DNA from: Guptibacillus hwajinpoensis
GTDB lineage: Bacteria > Bacillota > Bacilli > Bacillales > Guptibacillaceae
Assembly: GCF_020171785.1 (NCBI RefSeq)
Contig: NZ_JAIVAE010000002.1
Span: 186,001-250,000, forward strand
Length of the DNA stretch: 64,000 nucleotides
Direction of reading: 5' to 3'
This document shows, one piece after another, positions 1-7,484 of the stretch (position 1 is the first letter of the stretch; every line of letters starts with the position of its first letter). The notes beneath the pieces were generated by a model that was given only the letters and a program-made list of their open reading frames with translations, was not told the origin of the DNA and searched no databases. A program made the translations under genes and the position numbers.

Positions 1-1037
1 CTGTAACGATAAAAGATGTAGCAAAACTTGCGAATGTCGCACCTTCTACAGTGTCACGTGTTATCGCAAACAATCCCAGAATTAGTGAACAAACGAAACG
101 CCGTGTAAGAGAAGCGATGGAAGAGCTTGGCTATCATCCTAACTACAATGCAAGAAGTCTTGCCAATCGGAGTACCCAAACAATTGGTCTTGTGATGCCA
201 AGTTCTGCCGATAAAGCTTTGCAGAATCCGTTCTTTCCTGAAGTTCTTCGTGGGATTAGCACGAAGGCGCACGAAAAAGAATACACGCTTTACCTTTCAA
301 CTGGCGCAACTGAAGAGGAAATGCTGCAAGGGGTTATGGGGATGGTCCACGGTCGGAGAGTGGATGGAATCGTCATGCTGTACTCAAGAATCGATGATAA
401 AATCATGGCATTTCTTGAGCAACAGAACTTTCCATTTACAGTGATAGGTAAGCCGCTAGTAAATCCTGATTCCATTACGCATGTCGATAATGATAATTTT
501 CGAGCCGCGAAAGATGTGACCGATCACTTTATAGGAAAAGGACACGAACGAATTGCGTTTGTTGGAGGAAATTTAGATCTAGTGGTAACAGTCGATCGAC
601 TAAGCGGGTATGAAAAGGCACTACGAGAAGCGGATATTCCATACAGGGATGATTATGTCGTTCATGTAGAGTTTCTGAAAGAGGGTGGACATGAAGCGGT
701 AATGGAACTGTTTTCATTAGAACAACCGCCAACCGCGCTCGTGGTAGCCGACGATCTAATGGCCTTAGGAATCATGAGCAAATTAGATGAAATGGGATTA
801 TCTGTCCCTCAAGATGTTTCTATTATTAGCTTTAACAATGTCATGCTAGCAGAATATGCTAGTCCCCCATTAACGTCTGTCGATATTAATATCTTTCAAC
901 TAGGGTATCAGGCCGTTAATTGCTTACTTGAAAAAATTGATGACAATGAGATGGCGAGTAAACGAGTCTGCATACCGCATCAAGTCGTAGATCGCTGGTC
1001 AGTCAGAACGCTCAACGAAAGTGAAAAAGTAAACTAA
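1..1037 (+). CDS. LacI-family transcriptional regulator, MalR-like (5' end outside window)
   Basis: DNA-binding repressor with a LacI-type helix-turn-helix and a periplasmic-binding-protein-like effector domain. The open frame is already running at base 3 (VTIKDVAKLANVAPSTVSRV), so the GTG at 51 is not the start; the true start lies a few bases before the window. The hinge region (YHPNYNARSLANRSTQTIGL) and the C-terminal domain (IGLVMPSS... VVADDLMALGIMSKLDEMG) are typical. The helix-turn-helix and hinge resemble maltose regulators of the MalR group (recognition from memory, not a search). About 344 residues are visible, so only one or two codons are likely missing. It ends at a bidirectional terminator shared with the convergent ku-ligD operon. 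Its target sugar operon would lie upstream, outside the window. Confidence 0.9.
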   Translation, partial: VTIKDVAKLANVAPSTVSRVIANNPRISEQTKRRVREAMEELGYHPNYNARSLANRSTQTIGLVMPSSADKALQNPFFPEVLRGISTKAHEKEYTLYLSTGATEEEMLQGVMGMVHGRRVDGIVMLYSRIDDKIMAFLEQQNFPFTVIGKPLVNPDSITHVDNDNFRAAKDVTDHFIGKGHERIAFVGGNLDLVVTVDRLSGYEKALREADIPYRDDYVVHVEFLKEGGHEAVMELFSLEQPPTALVVADDLMALGIMSKLDEMGLSVPQDVSIISFNNVMLAEYASPPLTSVDINIFQLGYQAVNCLLEKIDDNEMASKRVCIPHQVVDRWSVRTLNESEKVN

Positions 1038-1063
1038 CCGTCTTATAGATGGTTAGTTTTTTT
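1031..1063. terminator. Bidirectional terminator between the LacI regulator and ligD
   Basis: The inverted repeat AACTAACC / GGTTAGTT is followed by a T-run on the plus strand and preceded by A residues that serve the minus strand. It sits between two converging genes. Confidence 0.75.
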
Positions 1064-1942
1064 GCTGAGTAGCCAGTCTATTATTTCTTTAAAGGGTTGA
1101 TGATCTCTTGCCTTTTCATAATCGCGGAATGGTCTCAATTTACGCTTTAACACGCGTTCCATTGAAAAATCAGTAGGCGTTAATCCATCTTTTAATTCAT
1201 TCCATTCAATTGGTGCGGCAACTAACCCTTCAGCATTTCCACGAGGGGAATACGGTGCAATGATTGTTTTACCTGAAGCATGTTGGACATAGTCAACATA
1301 AAGACGCTCATTTCGGTTCTTTTTAAGACGCTCAATTGTGAACAAGTTAGGGTTCGTTTCAACTAAGAATCTTGCCATAAATGCAGTAAATACCTTTGTT
1401 TGTTCATAAGTGAAAGTATCGATTGGAAGCGGAATGTGAATTTGAAGTCCTTTGTTTCCTGATAGTTTCAAAAAACCTGTTACATGAAGGCGATCAAGGT
1501 TATCTTTTATTTGTTTTGCGGCGAGTACCGCTAGATGAAACGCCTGATTAGAAGGAGGATCAAGGTCAAAAACAATTTCGGAGGGCTTTTGGGTTTGATA
1601 GGTAGAGAAAGGAATATGAAATTCAATTGCAGCTTGGGTGCCAAGCCATAGCAAGGAAGGTAGATCAGAGCAAATCATGTAATTGTTATCGTGGTGCTCA
1701 ACTGTTTTAATAAAGTCTGGAGCATATTCAGGACAGTTTCTCTGATAAAAAGCTTCTCCATTAATACCATCAGGATATCGAATGACCGTCAACGGTTTGT
1801 TATGTAGAAATGGAAGCATAAGGGGAGAGATTCTAGCTAAATAATTCAAATAGTCAGCTTTGGTAACGCCTTTCCATAGAAGCTTCTCTGCATTCGTAAT
1901 CGTAAGCTCTACATCTCCCACAGTGATTGAATGTTGTCCCAT
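1043..1942 (-). CDS. ligD: LigD polymerase (primase-like) domain as a separate protein
   Basis: Archaeo-eukaryotic-primase-type polymerase of bacterial non-homologous end joining, which fills or extends ends before ligation. The metal-binding pair is visible as DLDPP (D126, D128), with SGNKGLQIHIPL and the later LYVDYVQHASGKTI blocks characteristic of LigD Pol domains. About 299 residues, equal to the C-terminal half of B. subtilis LigD (YkoU), where ligase and polymerase are fused. Here it is a second reading frame overlapping the ligase gene by about 34 bp. I chose ATG at 1942 because GGAGG lies 7 bases upstream inside the ligase gene; a TTG at 1948 is the longer alternative. The dedicated ribosome binding site argues for a natural split, not a sequencing error. 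Confidence 0.88.
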   Translation of the reverse strand: MGQHSITVGDVELTITNAEKLLWKGVTKADYLNYLARISPLMLPFLHNKPLTVIRYPDGINGEAFYQRNCPEYAPDFIKTVEHHDNNYMICSDLPSLLWLGTQAAIEFHIPFSTYQTQKPSEIVFDLDPPSNQAFHLAVLAAKQIKDNLDRLHVTGFLKLSGNKGLQIHIPLPIDTFTYEQTKVFTAFMARFLVETNPNLFTIERLKKNRNERLYVDYVQHASGKTIIAPYSPRGNAEGLVAAPIEWNELKDGLTPTDFSMERVLKRKLRPFRDYEKARDHQPFKEIIDWLLSKKTNHL

Positions 1943-2811
1943 GTACAATCCTCCAATGATCGATCAAAACAAAACTGATGAAACCTCGGGTGTCTCAATT
2001 TTTCTTTATATAGATCAAGGTATTTAAGCTGAATGACTATGCCTGGATCTACATACGTTAAACCAGCTTTTTGGTATACTTTATTACGTTTCATCACTTC
2101 AAATAAAGCTGTCCTTTCTTCTGAACGTAGCCCGTGTGTAAAATTCGCTACTGGATAAATGTCACCTGATCGCTTAACAGCTGTATGTAAATAACCGTTT
2201 GTTTGATCATATGCATGCAAAAAAACAGTAGCAATTTTCCAATTTTTTACCTTTAACCAGTACTTCGTTCGTTTTCCAGGCGAGTAGATGCTGTCAGCTT
2301 TTTTGCAAACCATTCCTTCCCCCTTGTTAGAGGTAATCAAATTCCATAGGGAATCGGCATGAGTGTATGAAGCAACATAATAAATACTGTTGTTCGAAGG
2401 GATTTTTTTAATGATTTTTTGAAGATATGTCTTTCTATTGATTAGTGGAGTTGATAAAAAGGTATCATTGTTTAATTCTATAAGATCAAACGCCATAAAC
2501 GAAAGGTTATCTTCTTGACCGGTATGAAGGGCTTCAAAATTTGCGAAGTATTTATTTTTTAATACACACACTTCACCATCTAAAATGCAATATGAAATGT
2601 TAGTCTCTTTAAACAATTTGATAAGGGAGTGATGCAACAGTTGAAATTTCTTATTAAAATTGTGACCATTTCGACTCGTTAACGTTATCGTATTCCCATC
2701 CCAGTTTAAGAAAGTACGATAGCCATCATATTTTACCTCATACAACCAGTTTGCTGTATAGGGAATTGAAGCGGTAAGTGTAGGGAGCATAGGAAGATAG
2801 GTTGAAGTCAT
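1909..2811 (-). CDS. ligD: LigD ATP-dependent DNA ligase domain as a separate protein
   Basis: ATP-dependent DNA ligase that seals double-strand breaks held by Ku. The adenylation motif EVKYDGYR has catalytic lysine K27. Later motifs include CILDGEVC (motif III type), EGMVCKKAD (motif IV) and YWLKVKNWK (motif V), followed by an OB-fold ending at about residue 300. This equals the N-terminal half of B. subtilis YkoU. The ATG overlaps the ku stop by ATGA, so translation is probably coupled to ku, and the polymerase gene overlaps its 3' end in another frame. Order ku - ligase - polymerase on the minus strand gives a complete two-component end-joining system. Known Bacillus Ku/LigD systems protect germinating spores; that role is inferred here. 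Confidence 0.92.
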   Translation of the reverse strand: MTSTYLPMLPTLTASIPYTANWLYEVKYDGYRTFLNWDGNTITLTSRNGHNFNKKFQLLHHSLIKLFKETNISYCILDGEVCVLKNKYFANFEALHTGQEDNLSFMAFDLIELNNDTFLSTPLINRKTYLQKIIKKIPSNNSIYYVASYTHADSLWNLITSNKGEGMVCKKADSIYSPGKRTKYWLKVKNWKIATVFLHAYDQTNGYLHTAVKRSGDIYPVANFTHGLRSEERTALFEVMKRNKVYQKAGLTYVDPGIVIQLKYLDLYKEKLRHPRFHQFCFDRSLEDCTWDNIQSLWEM

Positions 2812-3629
2812 TTAGCGACCTTCTTTTTCCTTGGTGCAGCTTTTTTCTTTTTTGGGGGCGCCTTAGGACTTGTATCTAAGCTTGCTTGTAGGGCATCCAT
2901 CAGATCGGCAACATTTCTTTTCGGTTTTTCTTCCACAACTTTTATTTCATTCCCAGAAATTTTGCTCTCAATAAGGGCTAATATCGCTTCACGTCGCTCA
3001 TCTTTGTATTGAGAAGGGTCAAATTTTGTTGTTAGTTGCTCGATTAATTGTTTTGCTAACTTCTTTTCTTTATCGCTAACTTCGAGTTCTTCAGGTATAT
3101 CTGGAACATTATCGATTTCCCTTACTTCATCAGGGAAGTACATCGTTTCAAGCATCAAACCTTTGTCATATACTCGCACCGCTGCAAGGTGTTCTTTAGA
3201 GCGTATCGTTATTTTAGCGAGCCCAATTCTCCCTGACTCTTCCATTGCTTGTTTTAACAGCATATACGGTTTACTCCCGTGATCATTTGGGCCGATAAAA
3301 TAGGAGCGATTGAAATAGATTGGATCAATGTCATTTAATTCAACAAAATCTACAATTTCGACTGATTTGTTTTTTTCATGAGCCAGTGCTTCAATCTCAT
3401 CCTTTTCCATGATGACGAACTTACCATCTTCATATTCATAACCCCGCACAATATCTTCTGATTCTAACGGTCGATCACAATTTGGGCAGCGCTTTTCATA
3501 TTGGATCGGAGTATGACATTCCTTATGAAGGTAACGCATCTTAATATCCTTATCTTCTGTCGCAGCATAAAGCTTAACAGGTATATTAACCAATCCAAAG
3601 CTAATAGCCCCCTTCCACGTCGTATGCAA
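2808..3629 (-). CDS. ku: Ku homodimer DNA-end-binding protein
   Basis: Bacterial Ku ring protein that binds double-strand ends and recruits LigD. The family start block WKGAISFGLVNIPVKLY, the CPNCDRPL cysteine pair and the FNRSYF region are all present. The C-terminal tail is lysine-rich (PPKKKKAAPRKKKVAK), as in extended bacterial Ku tails that bind DNA. Length is 273 residues from TTG at 3629, chosen because a purine-rich AAAGGGTGA lies just upstream and family members begin M-H-x-x-W-K-G; TTG at 3647 or an intermediate GTG are alternatives. It is first gene of the operon with ligD downstream by 4-bp overlap. Confidence 0.93.
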   Translation of the reverse strand: MHTTWKGAISFGLVNIPVKLYAATEDKDIKMRYLHKECHTPIQYEKRCPNCDRPLESEDIVRGYEYEDGKFVIMEKDEIEALAHEKNKSVEIVDFVELNDIDPIYFNRSYFIGPNDHGSKPYMLLKQAMEESGRIGLAKITIRSKEHLAAVRVYDKGLMLETMYFPDEVREIDNVPDIPEELEVSDKEKKLAKQLIEQLTTKFDPSQYKDERREAILALIESKISGNEIKVVEEKPKRNVADLMDALQASLDTSPKAPPKKKKAAPRKKKVAK

Positions 3630-3724
3630 CACACTCACCCTTTCCAATTCTTTTCACTTAGTTTCTCACAAGAATAAAAAATCATAATAGAAAAAAATGG
3701 TGGAGAGAAATGTAGGCTGGTAGC

Positions 3725-3751
3725 AAAAAAACCTCCACTGGAGATTTTTTT
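3725..3751 (-). terminator. Terminator of the SDR gene
   Basis: On the minus strand a CTCC/GGAG-type hairpin is followed by a run of seven T, immediately after the SDR stop codon. Confidence 0.65.
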
Positions 3752-4619
3752 AAGAAGTAACGTACTGTCCGCCATTAATGTGGATTGTTTGACCAGTCAT
3801 ATAAGAAGAATCATCCGATCCAAGAAGGACGTAAGCGGCAGCTAATTCCTCGGGCTGACCCGGTCGTCCCATCGGGGTATTCGTTCCAAAATTCTTTACC
3901 TTTTCAGCAGAAAACGTTGAAGGAATAAGCGGCGTCCAGATTGGTCCAGGTGCAACGCTGTTCACCCTTATTCCTTTACCTACAAGTGATTTCGCGAGAC
4001 TTCTCGTGAACGTTGTAATCGCGCCTTTTGTACTAGAATAGTCAATGAGCTGTTCATTTCCCTCATAAGCCGTAACGGAAGAGGTGTTAATAATCGCACT
4101 ACCTTTCTTCAGGTGAGGAAGCGCTGCTTTCGTTAAGTAAAACATCGAAAAGACGTTCGTTCGAAAAGTCTTTTCAAGTTGCTCAGCTGTAATTTCTTCA
4201 ATGCTCTGCTTAGGGTGCTGTTCAGCTGCATTGTTGATTAAAATATCCAATTGTCCGAAGTGATCAACCACCTGTTTGATCACGCTTGTCGCAAAGCGTT
4301 CATCACCAATATCTCCAGGTAATAACAAGCACTGAGTACCTTCATCTTCTATTTGTTTCTTCGTGTTCTGTGCATCTTCATGTTCGTCCAGGTAGACGAT
4401 AGCTACATGAGCACCTTCTTTTGCATAAGCGATTGCAGCTGCTTCGCCAATTCCGCTATCTCCTCCAGTAATCAGGGCAACTTTACTTGTTAATTTTCCA
4501 GAACCCTTGTAGTCTTGGTCCTCTGTAAGGGGGAGGGGGTTCATTTGTTTTTCAGATCCAGGTTGGTGGTTTTGATGCTGAGCAGGTTGTCCTTCAGTTT
4601 GTCTAAAATCCGGTCGCAT
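3750..4619 (-). CDS. SDR-family oxidoreductase (YhdF/YdaD-like)
   Basis: NAD(P)-dependent short-chain dehydrogenase of unknown substrate. The cofactor loop TGGDSGIG (TGxxxGxG), the NNAA motif, the catalytic serine in TSSV and the YSSTK catalytic Tyr-Lys are all present. A polar 40-residue N-terminal extension (QTEGQPAQHQNHQPGSEK) precedes the Rossmann fold, a trait of the general-stress SDR group of Bacillus (YdaD, YhdF). Length 289, complete. AAAAGGAG lies 8 bases before the ATG. It stands alone, divergent from the histidine kinase. I looked for a sigma-B promoter upstream and saw none that was convincing. Confidence 0.9.
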   Translation of the reverse strand: MRPDFRQTEGQPAQHQNHQPGSEKQMNPLPLTEDQDYKGSGKLTSKVALITGGDSGIGEAAAIAYAKEGAHVAIVYLDEHEDAQNTKKQIEDEGTQCLLLPGDIGDERFATSVIKQVVDHFGQLDILINNAAEQHPKQSIEEITAEQLEKTFRTNVFSMFYLTKAALPHLKKGSAIINTSSVTAYEGNEQLIDYSSTKGAITTFTRSLAKSLVGKGIRVNSVAPGPIWTPLIPSTFSAEKVKNFGTNTPMGRPGQPEELAAAYVLLGSDDSSYMTGQTIHINGGQYVTS

Positions 4620-4762
4620 GTTAGCACTCCTTTTCCTTTGTCCTTATGTAAGAGTTTACCAATAAATATCTTTTCTAATCCTAATGTGGGAGAAGTAATG
4701 ATGACCTTTCCATTACATGATAAAATGAAGCATACTTAAATGTAGTTTGTGAGGCGAAAGGC

Positions 4763-5926
4763 ATGAATGTTGATTTAAAAGAATCGGAATTTAAAGAACA
4801 GCTCGCTACGTTTTTAGAAGAGAGTCAGCCCCTAATTGTTGAAAAATGGTTGGAGGGGGCAAAAATATCTCCTGATGATCCGTATTATGAAGAAATCATT
4901 AAAAATGGAAAGCGCACGGTTGAACTGATTTCTCGCTATATTCGAGTGCAGAATGAAAATTGGATCATCACGCTAACGAAAAAAATTGCTAATGAACGCA
5001 TTGAGGCAAATGTTAATATTGGCGAATTTATTGCGAATATTAACTTCGGTCGATCCGTTGTGCTCTCCGTTCTACATGAGTCATCTTTTAACAGAAATGA
5101 ATTGTCGCAAGGACTGCAAATCATAAATAATTACTTTAACGCTTATTCTTATCATTCGGTTACGGAATATACGAAGTTGAAAGATCATATTATTCAGGAT
5201 AAAAATAAATTTATTCAAGAAATGCACAGCGACCGGTTAACCATTCTTGGCCAACTTGGGGCGAGTTTTGCTCATGAGTTTCGTAATCCCTTAACTTCAA
5301 TTAAAGGGTTTTTGAAATTAATTGAAGATGAGTGTGAAGCGAATCACCCCTCAGGAAAGCATTATTTTGAAATTCTTAACAGTGAAATGAAGAGTCTTGA
5401 AGAAAAGGTAAGCCAATTTCTCTTTTTATCGAAAATGCGCGGTATCGATGATCACCCTTTGTCTTTAAACTTAAGTGGTTTATTACGATACACAATCGAT
5501 ATTCTTTATCCACGTCTTCTTGAATCAAATATAGAAGTCGATACTGACATTGCAGCCGATATTCCGTTATTTGGCGTCGAAGAGCAAATTAAACAGGTTG
5601 TTCTTAATATCATGATTAATTCCATTGAAGAGTTAAATGAAAACATCATCGAGAAACGAAAAATAAAGGTCAAGGCAAAAGAAAATAATGGAAGAATCAC
5701 AGTAGAAATTTCGAATAATGGACGTCAAATACCATCGCATCTTGTGGAAAGCATCTTTCAACCGTTTATTAGCACGAAGAGGCTTGGAACAGGACTAGGG
5801 CTCTCGGTTTGCAAACAAATTATTGAAAAGCATGAGGGTGTCATATCCGTTACTTCCAATCCTGAACAAACCACTTTCGTCATCGAGCTTCCAGTGATGG
5901 TTGACAAAGGTGTCAAAGAAGAGTAG
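4763..5926 (+). CDS. Orphan sensor histidine kinase with HisK_N-type N-terminus
   Basis: Cytoplasmic two-component kinase without a neighbouring response regulator, as is usual for sporulation phosphorelay kinases. Residues 1-150 resemble the HisK_N sensory domain found in Bacillus. The phosphoacceptor block is AHEFRNPLTSIKGF with H171. The N box is NIMINSIEEL and the glycine loop is GTGLGLSVCKQII. The G1 box reads SNNGRQIP instead of the usual DxGxG, so the adenine-contacting aspartate is not obvious. No membrane segment is predicted by eye. Start ATG has GAGGCGAAAGG upstream. A role feeding Spo0F/Spo0A is inference from domain type only. Confidence 0.88.
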   Translation: MNVDLKESEFKEQLATFLEESQPLIVEKWLEGAKISPDDPYYEEIIKNGKRTVELISRYIRVQNENWIITLTKKIANERIEANVNIGEFIANINFGRSVVLSVLHESSFNRNELSQGLQIINNYFNAYSYHSVTEYTKLKDHIIQDKNKFIQEMHSDRLTILGQLGASFAHEFRNPLTSIKGFLKLIEDECEANHPSGKHYFEILNSEMKSLEEKVSQFLFLSKMRGIDDHPLSLNLSGLLRYTIDILYPRLLESNIEVDTDIAADIPLFGVEEQIKQVVLNIMINSIEELNENIIEKRKIKVKAKENNGRITVEISNNGRQIPSHLVESIFQPFISTKRLGTGLGLSVCKQIIEKHEGVISVTSNPEQTTFVIELPVMVDKGVKEE

Positions 5927-5969
5927 TTTAATAGTATCAACCGATTACATTTAAAGCTTTTATATATCC

Positions 5970-6054
5970 ACTAGGGGAGTCATTTGAATGACTGAGACAG
6001 GTGTGCCTGGACCCTTTGAACCTGATCTGGTTAGCGCCAGCGGAGGAAAGTGGA
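5970..6054 (+). promoter_or_regulatory. TPP (THI-box) riboswitch
   Basis: Contains the canonical conserved blocks of the thiamine pyrophosphate riboswitch in order: GGGGAGTC, CTGAGA, ACCCTTTGAACCTGATCTGG and TTAGCGCCAGCGGAGGAAAG. A terminator hairpin follows 17 bases later, so TPP should stop transcription of the downstream tenA-ykoEDC operon. Confidence 0.97.
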
Positions 6055-6070
6055 GACGGATGCCACCGCA

Positions 6071-6097
6071 GCCGCTCCATTTCTGGAGCGGCTTTTT
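6071..6097 (+). terminator. Expression-platform terminator of the TPP riboswitch
   Basis: The perfect 8-bp stem GCCGCTCC / GGAGCGGC with a six-base loop is followed by TTTTT, directly after the riboswitch aptamer. Confidence 0.9.
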
Positions 6098-6157
6098 GAC
6101 GTAGAAAAAACGTTGAAAGCGAGTTGCTTCAGAAATGACGGATCAACGGTATTCAAG

Positions 6158-6205
6158 CTCCTTTCCTCTTCATCAGGTGGATGAAAAGCGGAGAGGAGTT
6201 TTTTT
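6158..6205 (+). promoter_or_regulatory. Hairpin sequestering the tenA ribosome binding site
   Basis: The 5' arm at 6158-6174 (CTCCTTTCCTCTTCATC) pairs with 6180-6198, with one mismatch and a two-base bulge (about 16 base pairs, 5-base loop). The 3' arm contains the tenA Shine-Dalgarno GGAGAGGAG and is followed by seven T and the ATG. It could act as a translational shutter or a second terminator. This is read directly from the sequence; function is inferred. Confidence 0.6.
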
Positions 6206-6898
6206 ATGTCATTTACGAAACAGTTAAGAGAAGAAGCGGCACCGATTTTTGAGGCGATTTTCAACCATCCATTTGTGAGGGGGATCGCTGAAGGAAAGTT
6301 AGAGAAGGAACAATTAGTCCACTACGTAAAGCAGGATTTTGAGTATTTGAATACGTTTGTAAGAATCTATGGGATTGCGTTATCAAAGTGTGAAAATCGA
6401 GAAGAAATGGCACTTTTCAATGAGCAAATATCTTTTGTCCTTCATAGTGAAATTCATCCACATAACAATCTATGTCGCGCCGCTGGCGTTTCTTATGAAG
6501 AGCTACAAGGCTATCCACTTGCGCCGACGGCACACCATTATACGAGACACATGCTTGATGCCGCCTATTCCGGAACGCTAGGTGAAATTGTTGCAGCGCT
6601 ATTGCCATGTCCATGGACGTATCTTGAGATTGGCCAGCGCTTAATGGAAGAGGTCAATCCTAAAGAAGATCACCCTTTTTATGATTGGATTACGTTTTAC
6701 GGAGAGAAGTCAATGGAACCAGTTACCGATCAACTTAGAGGGATATTGGACGCCTGGGCTGAAACGGCACCAGAACGAGAGTTAAAGCGAATCAAAGACT
6801 ATTTCATACTTAGCTGTCAATTGGAATATGGTTTTTGGGAAATGGCTTATCAAGTGGAAGAGTGGCCAGTAGCGATACAAAAAGGTGAGCGCGTATGA
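6206..6898 (+). CDS. tenA: TenA aminopyrimidine aminohydrolase (thiaminase II)
   Basis: Hydrolyses aminomethyl-pyrimidine breakdown products of thiamine to HMP for thiamine salvage. The catalytic cysteine falls at C135 in LLPCPWTYLEIG, the same number as in B. subtilis TenA, and the conserved glutamate is in SCQLEYGFWEMAY (E207). Length 230, normal for the family. It is the first gene after the TPP riboswitch and overlaps ykoE by 4 bases (ATGA). Being joined to the YkoEDC importer suggests a salvage unit that imports a pyrimidine precursor and processes it. In B. subtilis tenA and ykoFEDC are separate loci. Confidence 0.96.
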   Translation: MSFTKQLREEAAPIFEAIFNHPFVRGIAEGKLEKEQLVHYVKQDFEYLNTFVRIYGIALSKCENREEMALFNEQISFVLHSEIHPHNNLCRAAGVSYEELQGYPLAPTAHHYTRHMLDAAYSGTLGEIVAALLPCPWTYLEIGQRLMEEVNPKEDHPFYDWITFYGEKSMEPVTDQLRGILDAWAETAPERELKRIKDYFILSCQLEYGFWEMAYQVEEWPVAIQKGERV

Positions 6899-7473
6899 AA
6901 CGATTGAAGCTTTCAGATATTTTAATAACAATTGTGATTGCCCTGGTGTTTGGCATTATTTATAAACTGTGGGGACCGGTTTACGCCATTTTAAAACCTT
7001 TTGGACTACATGTTGGGGACGTCATTTACGGTATGTGGTTCATTGCGGGAACCGTTGCGATTCTTCTTTTACGTAAGCCAGGAGTCGCTTTACTAGCGGA
7101 AACGGCTGCTGCATCTGGGGAGTTTCTCGTTGGATCAGAATACGGTTTATCTGTTCTTCTATATGGAATCGTACAAGGACTGGGTACGGAATTAATGTTT
7201 GCTTTATTTGGTTACAAAAGATACACCGCTTTTGTTGCAGCACTTGGAGGAATTGCTGCAGCGGTAGGTTCATTAGTCATGGATGCTGCCTATGGCTATG
7301 TGATGGATCTCGCGCTTTGGAATTTACTTCTTCTTATCGGTGCCCGTTTGTTAGGTGGCTTTTTGATAGCTGGAATTCTTGCTTATTTTCTTGTTGAGGC
7401 TTTAGAGAAAACCGGCGTCACAACCTTAATTAGACCTGCAAGCGATGAGGATTACAAGGCGTTGGATCAGTAA
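6895..7473 (+). CDS. ykoE: YkoE, substrate-binding S component of thiamine/HMP ECF transporter
   Basis: Integral-membrane specificity subunit of an energy-coupling-factor importer for HMP or thiamine. 192 residues with about five to six hydrophobic segments (ILITIVIALVFGIIY; MWFIAGTVAILLL; LWNLLLLIGARLLGG; others) and the conserved AAASGEFLVGSEYG stretch. It sits between tenA and the dual ATPase under TPP riboswitch control, which supports the substrate assignment. The accessory thiamine-binding gene ykoF of B. subtilis is absent here. Confidence 0.92.
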   Translation: MKRLKLSDILITIVIALVFGIIYKLWGPVYAILKPFGLHVGDVIYGMWFIAGTVAILLLRKPGVALLAETAAASGEFLVGSEYGLSVLLYGIVQGLGTELMFALFGYKRYTAFVAALGGIAAAVGSLVMDAAYGYVMDLALWNLLLLIGARLLGGFLIAGILAYFLVEALEKTGVTTLIRPASDEDYKALDQ

Positions 7474-7484
7474 GGGGTGGTAAC

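Noticed and set aside
1043-2811. LigD as a frameshifted pseudogene
   Set aside because: Both halves are intact and the downstream half has its own GGAGG site 7 bases before ATG, which a random frameshift would not supply.
4620-4762. Sigma-B promoter of the SDR gene
   Set aside because: No GTTT-N12-15-GGGWAW match was convincing on the minus strand.
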